Shown: one piece after another, positions 32,093 through 35,592 of the stretch
Numbering within the stretch: the stretch's first letter is position 1
Layout of the letters: every line of letters begins with the position of its first letter
From: Candidatus Poribacteria bacterium
GTDB taxonomy: Bacteria > Poribacteria > WGA-4E > PCPOR2b
Direction of reading: 5' to 3'
Assembly: GCA_022826645.1 (NCBI GenBank)
Contig: JAJDUM010000026.1
Coordinates: 1-35,592 of the forward strand
DNA length: 35,592 bases
Program-made: the position numbers and the translations under genes
The notes under the pieces: generated by a model
Told to the model about the DNA's origin: nothing
Seen by the model: only the letters and a program-made list of their open reading frames with translations
The model's database searches: none

Positions 32093-32391
32093 CTATAGTG
32101 CGACTTCTCCTCCAGCTTCAGCGGGTATTTTGCTAGAAAAAAAGGGGTGCGTGGTTAGGTGTTCTAGCGCCCTATCGAATGCGAATCCACGAAGGTAGTG
32201 TTTGTCGTGGGCTAGATTTCTAAAATGAAATCCGACTGGCAGGTCGTCGGGTGGCGTGTCAGGTCGTCGGGTGGCGTGTTTATATATCGGTCGGCAGCTT
32301 CTTGAGCTCGCTGCAGCTCCTCAGAACTGAGGGCGTTTTTCAAACTGAAGTATCCGACTGTATCAAATAAATATCGTTGTTCTGGGGTCAT
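32093..32391 (-). pseudogene. PhyH family gene broken by a 20-bp tandem duplication
   Basis: From ATG 32391 (GAGGAG site upstream) the frame gives MTPEQRYLFDTVGYFSLKNA, ALSSEELQRAQEAADRYINTPPDDL, the classic PhyH N-terminus. A perfect 20-bp tandem (32240-32259 and 32260-32279) then shifts the frame to an early end near 32212. Deleting one unit rejoins the frame as PVGFHFRNLAHDKHYLRGFA then FDRALEHLTTHP, the expected PhyH continuation, reaching TAG at 32093. Even restored (93 codons) it lacks the catalytic domain, so the gene is also truncated. Confidence 0.8.
32240..32279. repeat. Perfect 20-bp tandem duplication
   Basis: Two adjacent identical copies of CAGGTCGTCGGGTGGCGTGT. It lies inside the PhyH pseudogene and causes a +2 shift; removal of one copy restores 20 more codons of homology. 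Slipped-strand event or assembly error. Confidence 0.9.
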
Positions 32392-32479
32392 TCTATCTCC
32401 TCGTAGTAAATCGACTATAGTACTCCCCAATGTCTAGACAAAAGATCGGGGGTGTTAAGGTGTAACTCCATTTTATTTC

Positions 32480-32925
32480 TCACTGCAAATAGACATGCTC
32501 AGGAGTTTGATATCCGAGCGACTGATGTAGCCTATGACAATTGTAAAACTTAAAGTAGCGTTTTAAGGCGTGGTTTGTACAGCGCACCGAGTCATATTCG
32601 TTGAGATACACCTCCTCGTATTTGACAGTCCGCCATAAACGTCCAATAAAGATATTATCGAAGGCACGTCCCCTACCGTCCCAGCTGATATGAACCTTAT
32701 CAGCTTGAAGCCTTTTAGTAAAGGCCTCGCTGGTAAACTGGGAGCCTTGGTCACTGTTGAAAATTTCAGGTTCTCCACCATCTAGAGCGCGTTCTAAAGC
32801 AGAGAGGCAGAACCAGATGTCCAGCGAATTGGATAGCTCCCAAGATAATACATATCGGCTAAACCAATCGATGATGGCCACCAGGTACACAAATCCAGCT
32901 TTCAGCCTGATACCTTGATTTCGCC
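32480..32925 (-). pseudogene. IS3-family transposase (OrfB) C-terminal remnant
   Basis: About 150 residues of the DDE integrase domain: GFVYLVAIIDWFSRYVLSWE, then FNSDQGSQFTSEAFTKRLQA with the second catalytic Asp, AFDNIFIGRLWRTVKYEEVY, and YNCHRLHQSLGYQTPEHVYL. The usual catalytic Glu (ERLWRTVKYEE) is Gly here (GGA), and the sequence expected for the first catalytic Asp (ATDITYIRLK) is deleted: RNQGIRLK remains. Therefore inactive. N-terminal frames are lost into sequence leading to the next transposase. Confidence 0.85.
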
Positions 32926-32940
32926 CGAATGAGCAGAAAT
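32911..32940 (-). repeat. ATTCGGGCGAAA-type short repeat
   Basis: Minus strand reads TTTCTGCTCATTCGGGCGAAAT; related to 29850-29880 and 34933-34963. It sits at the point where IS3 homology breaks. Confidence 0.45.
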
Positions 32941-33353
32941 CTGGGGTGATGAAATAAGCTGGAAACTGAGTTGTTCCTTGGGTTCGTAGCTTCTCAATGG
33001 TAGCCAATATCAAAAACTTACCATTGAGGAGAAACCGATGACCAAGAAGCGAAGTCGAGGCCGTAAACGTCGCAAGCGTAAGCAAACCGGGCAAAGTGCC
33101 CACGCCTCTTTAGCAGGATTCACCCCACTTATCTTGTCGAAAAGGATATTCGAGGCGATTCATCAGCAGGTCTCAATTGGACAGAAACAACTGAGTTACC
33201 GTCCGAGTGACAAGCTCATCTTTGTGGTGCTTGGTCTGTTAGTTGGCTGTGAGCACATCGACGAAATTAATCATCGATTACGACCAGACAATGTTCTTCT
33301 TTCTGCCTTCGGGTATGACTCGTGTGCCGACCAATCGGTGATACAGGATACTT

Positions 33354-33484
33354 GAGTGGTTCATTCTCTAAGTATTTAATGCTTATAAGATTGGCAAGAT
33401 AAACCCGTTCCACCACCTCGGTAGGTGCGGTTTCTAACCGCACCGGCACCCAACACTAACCATATTTTTTTAGAAAATAAACCA
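33354..33484 (+). mobile_element. MITE-2 copy B (short form)
   Basis: About 131 bp. Left end GAGTGGTTCATTCTCTAAG, right end CTTTAGAAAATAAACCA-like (reverse complement TGGTTTATTTTCTAAA), so ends pair imperfectly. A TT on each side (33352-33353 and 33485-33486) is the best target duplication and its removal restores GAT ACT TTA GAT GCC of the transposase. Internal hairpin GGTGCGGTT-tct-AACCGCACC at 33424-33444. Related to 10397-10668 in inverted orientation. Confidence 0.8.
33424..33444. other. Hairpin in MITE-2 copy B
   Basis: Nine-bp stem GGTGCGGTT with AACCGCACC and a 3-nt loop. The matching position in copy A (from 10430) keeps only GTTGGGTGCCGGT. Confidence 0.65.
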
Positions 33485-34467
33485 TTTAGATGCCTGTGTG
33501 AAAGAGAATGTGGTTCAGCTCAAAGGGGTGTTAAGGTCCCTCTATCTTGAGCACAACCAAAGTCGATCGCTTATGGCAGAGGCGATAGAGGAATCAAACA
33601 CGATAGTCATCGACATGGACCTCACTGGGCGTCCAGAATCCCAGAATGCAGAAGGCGCCAAGAAAGGCTACTTCTCTGGCAAGCGGGGCATTTATGGACG
33701 CAAATTGGCACGGGTTCTGATACCCGATACGCAGGAGATTATCGCGGAGGAATTGTATCCGGGCAATCGGCTTTCCTGTCAGGTATTTGTGGAGATGGTC
33801 CAGCAGATGGAAAGCGCGCTGAAAATCGATACACAACAGCAGCGAGGGCATATCTGCCTCCGCCTCGTTGGTGGCTTTGGAACCGATGAGAACATCAACC
33901 ACGCGCTGTGGCTGGGATACCAGTTGCTGGTGATGGTGTTTTCTGGCAATCGGGCCAAGGTCTTGGCTCAATCCGTTGAGCAGTGGGACGATGTTACGCC
34001 TGATGGACAAGCGCCAAGACAAGCCGGTTGGGTGCAAAAGCCCCATCGCTATGGACGAACAACCCGCCAGTTGGCGATACGCAAACCCAACAAGAAAGGT
34101 GGCTGCCGTTATGTGGTTCTGGTCGTCACCGATATGGAAGCCGACTTTTGACACTGCTAGGGCGTTACGATGCGCGTAGTGGGGTTCCAGAAAGTATGTT
34201 CTGCCAGGATGACCAAGGCTTAGCTCAACGAAAACTGCGAAAACAGAAGTTCGAGGCACAGCAAATGCTTTGTCTGCTTTCCCATCTAGCGCACAATTTG
34301 ATTCGATGGGTGCAGCGGTGGATGCTCGATGCATTGGAGACCAAGCGGCAGATCGAAGCCCATGCCCGGCAAATGCTCAGTCAGCCATTGCCCTTAGTCG
34401 ACCAAAGTCCAGCTTTGCCAGACATCATCGCACAGACAAAAAAGTCCATCGAGCAACGCGGTATTAA

Positions 34468-34678
34468 GAACCTGTTTGAAAAATATAGTTTGTAGGGTGC
34501 GCACTGCGCACCAGCCTCTAAAAGCCCCAGAGGGGCGGAAGGTGTATAGAAACGTTAAGACTCCGTGCATCTAAGCCCCAGCGGGGCGACAGGTATGTCG
34601 CAGCCAACAATGAAAACATGAAAAAACTTTCTACAAACGACCAAAAATGGCTCTGCCACCAATTTTTCAAACAGGCTC
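34468..34678 (+). mobile_element. MITE-1 copy C with TAA duplication
   Basis: 211 bp. Left end GAACCTGTTTGAAAAA, right end TTTTTCAAACAGGCTC, flanked by TAA at 34465-34467 and 34679-34681. Removing one TAA plus the element restores the transposase reading GGT ATT AAG CGA TGG (G I K R W). Interior very similar to copy B (GTAGGGTGCGCACTGCGCACC, AGCCCCAGAGGGGCGGA, AGCCCCAGCGGGGCGACA). Confidence 0.9.
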
Positions 34679-34932
34679 TAAGCGATGGGTCAGACAGATG
34701 TTTGCCCTCAGTGGAAGGGCCGTCATCAAACGGGGTTCGGTCACCCGTCTGATACTCAACGCTGCTTACCCATTGATTGACCGCTTTGTCATAGCATTTG
34801 AGACTTTGCTAGGTCCGTATGGTGTCCATGTTTGCATCTGCAAAACCTAGCAGCTTATCAACCGAGTTGGAACCATTGGAGGACAATCAAACACAATCAT
34901 AGCAAAGGCTTAGCCGTGTTCAAGCACATGCA

Positions 34933-34963
34933 AGAATTCGCCGTATTCGGGCGAAAGTGAGGT
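34933..34963 (+). repeat. ATTCGGGCGAAA-type short repeat
   Basis: AATTCGCCGTATTCGGGCGAAAGTGAGGTCC. Imperfect stem TTCGCC/GGGCGAA. Related to the copy at 29850. Confidence 0.5.
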
Positions 34964-35012
34964 CCTAAACTTTAGGCATTTTTGTAATGGTCAACCATAT
35001 GTTGCACACCTG

Positions 35013-35054
35013 CCGATAAATCGTCGGGCTACAATACGGCGCCCGATGAATCGG
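35013..35054. repeat. Palindrome CCGATAAATCGTCGGGC...GCCCGATGAATCGG
   Basis: A 17-nt arm pairs imperfectly with a 14-nt arm over an 11-nt loop. Followed by ACTTCAAGCCCGAAG. May be a REP-like sequence or terminator; it lies 56 bp beyond the HicA stop on that strand. Confidence 0.6.
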
Positions 35055-35109
35055 ACTTCAAGCCCGAAGGGTGCTGTTCCGTAGCTCGATGACTTCATCA
35101 CCGATCTGT

Positions 35110-35379
35110 TTATTCGACTGTGCTATGACTCGAAATAAACTCCAGCGCAGCTTGTGCGAGGAAGCCTGAGCGGGTTTCACCATAGATGTTCCGCAATGTG
35201 CCTTTCGGCAGGTCTTTCTTCGGATGAGGAACAGTCACTCTGCTCGGTTTGTTGGGCTGTTTGTATTGACGATGGCTTCCACGAATGTGAACCAATATCC
35301 AACCTACTCTCTTTAGCCTTGCAATCATTTGGCGACTTGAAATATTCAGATAATACACACTGTACACATAGCATGTCAA
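35110..35379 (-). CDS. hicA: HicA-like type II toxin
   Basis: The HicA core is SSRQMIARLKRVGWILVHIR, GSHRQYKQPNKPSRVTVPHP, KKDLPKGTLRNIYGET: dsRNA-binding-like mRNA interferase fold with the catalytic His in RGSHRQ. The native start is unclear. The ATG at 35379 overlaps a promoter-like TTGACA, and the ATG at 35328 would remove SSRQ; CTG or ATT near 35349-35343 would fit the family best but would be leaderless. The C-terminus (RSGFLAQAALEFISSHSTVE) is longer than usual. No HicB partner is visible on either side, so the toxin may be orphaned or inactive. Confidence 0.75.
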   Translation of the reverse strand: MTCYVYSVYYLNISSRQMIARLKRVGWILVHIRGSHRQYKQPNKPSRVTVPHPKKDLPKGTLRNIYGETRSGFLAQAALEFISSHSTVE

Positions 35380-35380
35380 G
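35351..35380 (-). promoter_or_regulatory. Candidate sigma70-type promoter before HicA core
   Basis: On the minus strand TTGACA (35380-35375), 18-nt spacer, TATTAT (35356-35351). Consensus -35 and near-consensus -10. If used, transcription would start near 35344, downstream of the ATG at 35379 and almost at the HicA core. Confidence 0.5.
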
Positions 35381-35461
35381 TGAGATTTCTTTGGCGTTCA
35401 AGGTGTTTGACAATCCGCTCAATCCGAGCTTATCGTTTCGGCAACCCAATTCGGAGAAGAC

Positions 35462-35592
35462 TCAGAACAACTGTTGAATTGGCCTCCCATCTCGCACGAG
35501 CGTCACAGGACGTCCCACATTGGTTTGATACTTTGTTTGCGGGTCGATGCCGATGTTCCGGAAGAAGGACGCCGCCAGGTCATCCGGCGTGA
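35462..35592 (-). CDS. DUF1501 family protein, C-terminal end (partial)
   Basis: A minus-strand frame enters from the right edge and stops with TGA at 35464-35462. It reads TPDDLAASFFRNIGIDPQTK then YQTNVGRPVTLVRDGRPIQQ LF, the sulfatase-like C-terminus of DUF1501 proteins (TPDDLAATIY..LGID....GRP..L..G.PI..L). DUF1501 proteins are usually exported by Tat and often paired with DUF1553 proteins. Only the last ~43 residues are present. Confidence 0.8.
   Translation of the reverse strand, partial: TPDDLAASFFRNIGIDPQTKYQTNVGRPVTLVRDGRPIQQLF

Larger units (their letters stand above)
33038..34850 (+). pseudogene. DDE transposase gene interrupted by two MITEs and a frameshift
   Basis: Starts ATG 33038 (AGGAG upstream) with a basic N-terminus (MTKKRSRGRKRRKRK), then LSYRPSDKLIFVVLGLLVGC EH. 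At 33353 MITE-2 copy B cuts the frame; after it TTAGATGCCTGTGTGAAAGAG resumes the ORF. DDE pieces: TIVIDMDLTGRPESQNA (first Asp), YFSGKRGIYGRKLARVL, CLRLVGGFGTDENINHALWL where Val replaces the expected Asp, and RKLRKQKFEAQQMLCLLSHL with the Glu. A further shift occurs near 34145-34150, and MITE-1 copy C cuts it again at 34467; KRWVRQMFALSGRAVIKRG then ends at 34850. Probably IS4/IS1380-like in style, exact family uncertain. Confidence 0.85.
34851..35109. other. Gap with short palindromic repeats
   Basis: Contains the ATTCGGGCGAAA repeat at 34933-34963 and a palindrome at 35013-35054. No HicB-like gene was found on either side of HicA. Confidence 0.5.

Overview
The window looks like an accessory stretch of chromosome from an uncultivated environmental bacterium, most likely Candidatus Poribacteria or a close relative. 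This is an inference from gene content, not from a marker gene. The supporting families are phytanoyl-CoA dioxygenases (one intact, two broken), a DUF1501 end, a DUF6785 membrane protein, DUF1080, a creatininase-family protein, GH32-like enzymes, secreted proteins ending in FlgD/T9SS-like modules, and intergenic DNA packed with short repeats. No rRNA, tRNA or CRISPR array was seen.

Layout. 1-903: the end of a coiled-coil protein on the minus strand, then a DUF433/DUF5615 toxin-antitoxin-like pair whose toxin is frameshifted. 1053-7766: small enzymes (DUF123 nuclease-like, broken creatininase, DUF402, two VOC proteins, DUF6933, MBL hydrolase, methyltransferase). 7800-10105: a lipoprotein followed by ureE-ureF-ureG, nickel-insertion genes for urease, with no ureABC or ureD here. 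10106-11569: a gene-free block built from a large imperfect inverted repeat carrying two miniature elements. 11570-16448: Asp-box propeller, lipoprotein, DUF6602 nuclease-like protein, a BadF/BcrA sugar kinase and murQ (amino-sugar and MurNAc recycling). 16551-21331: secreted M28 peptidase, DUF1080 protein, FG-GAP propeller. 22135-25176: two tandem GH32 proteins. 25959-30134: decayed membrane protein, a PhyH oxygenase, and fused remnants of an IS630 transposase and an M14 carboxypeptidase. 30135-32391: DUF6785 transporter-like protein and a PhyH gene broken by a 20-bp tandem duplication. 32480-34850: an IS3 remnant and a DDE transposase gene interrupted by two miniature elements. 34851-35592: HicA-like toxin and the C-terminus of a DUF1501 protein running off the window.

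The most interesting material is non-coding. Three miniature inverted-repeat element (MITE) families can be delimited, here called MITE-1 (TIR GARCCTGTTTGAA, TTA/TAA target duplication), MITE-2 (TIR near GTGGTTCATTCTCTAA) and MITE-3 (TIR CCTACtCTCCGCAC, 6-bp target duplication). A 34-36 bp repeat bounded by GATC at both ends (R35) occurs seven times, once inside a member of each MITE family. One transposase reading frame is restored by removing two of these elements, which proves insertion. Many genes carry frameshifts, in-frame stops or duplications; this may be real decay or assembly error, and read mapping would decide.
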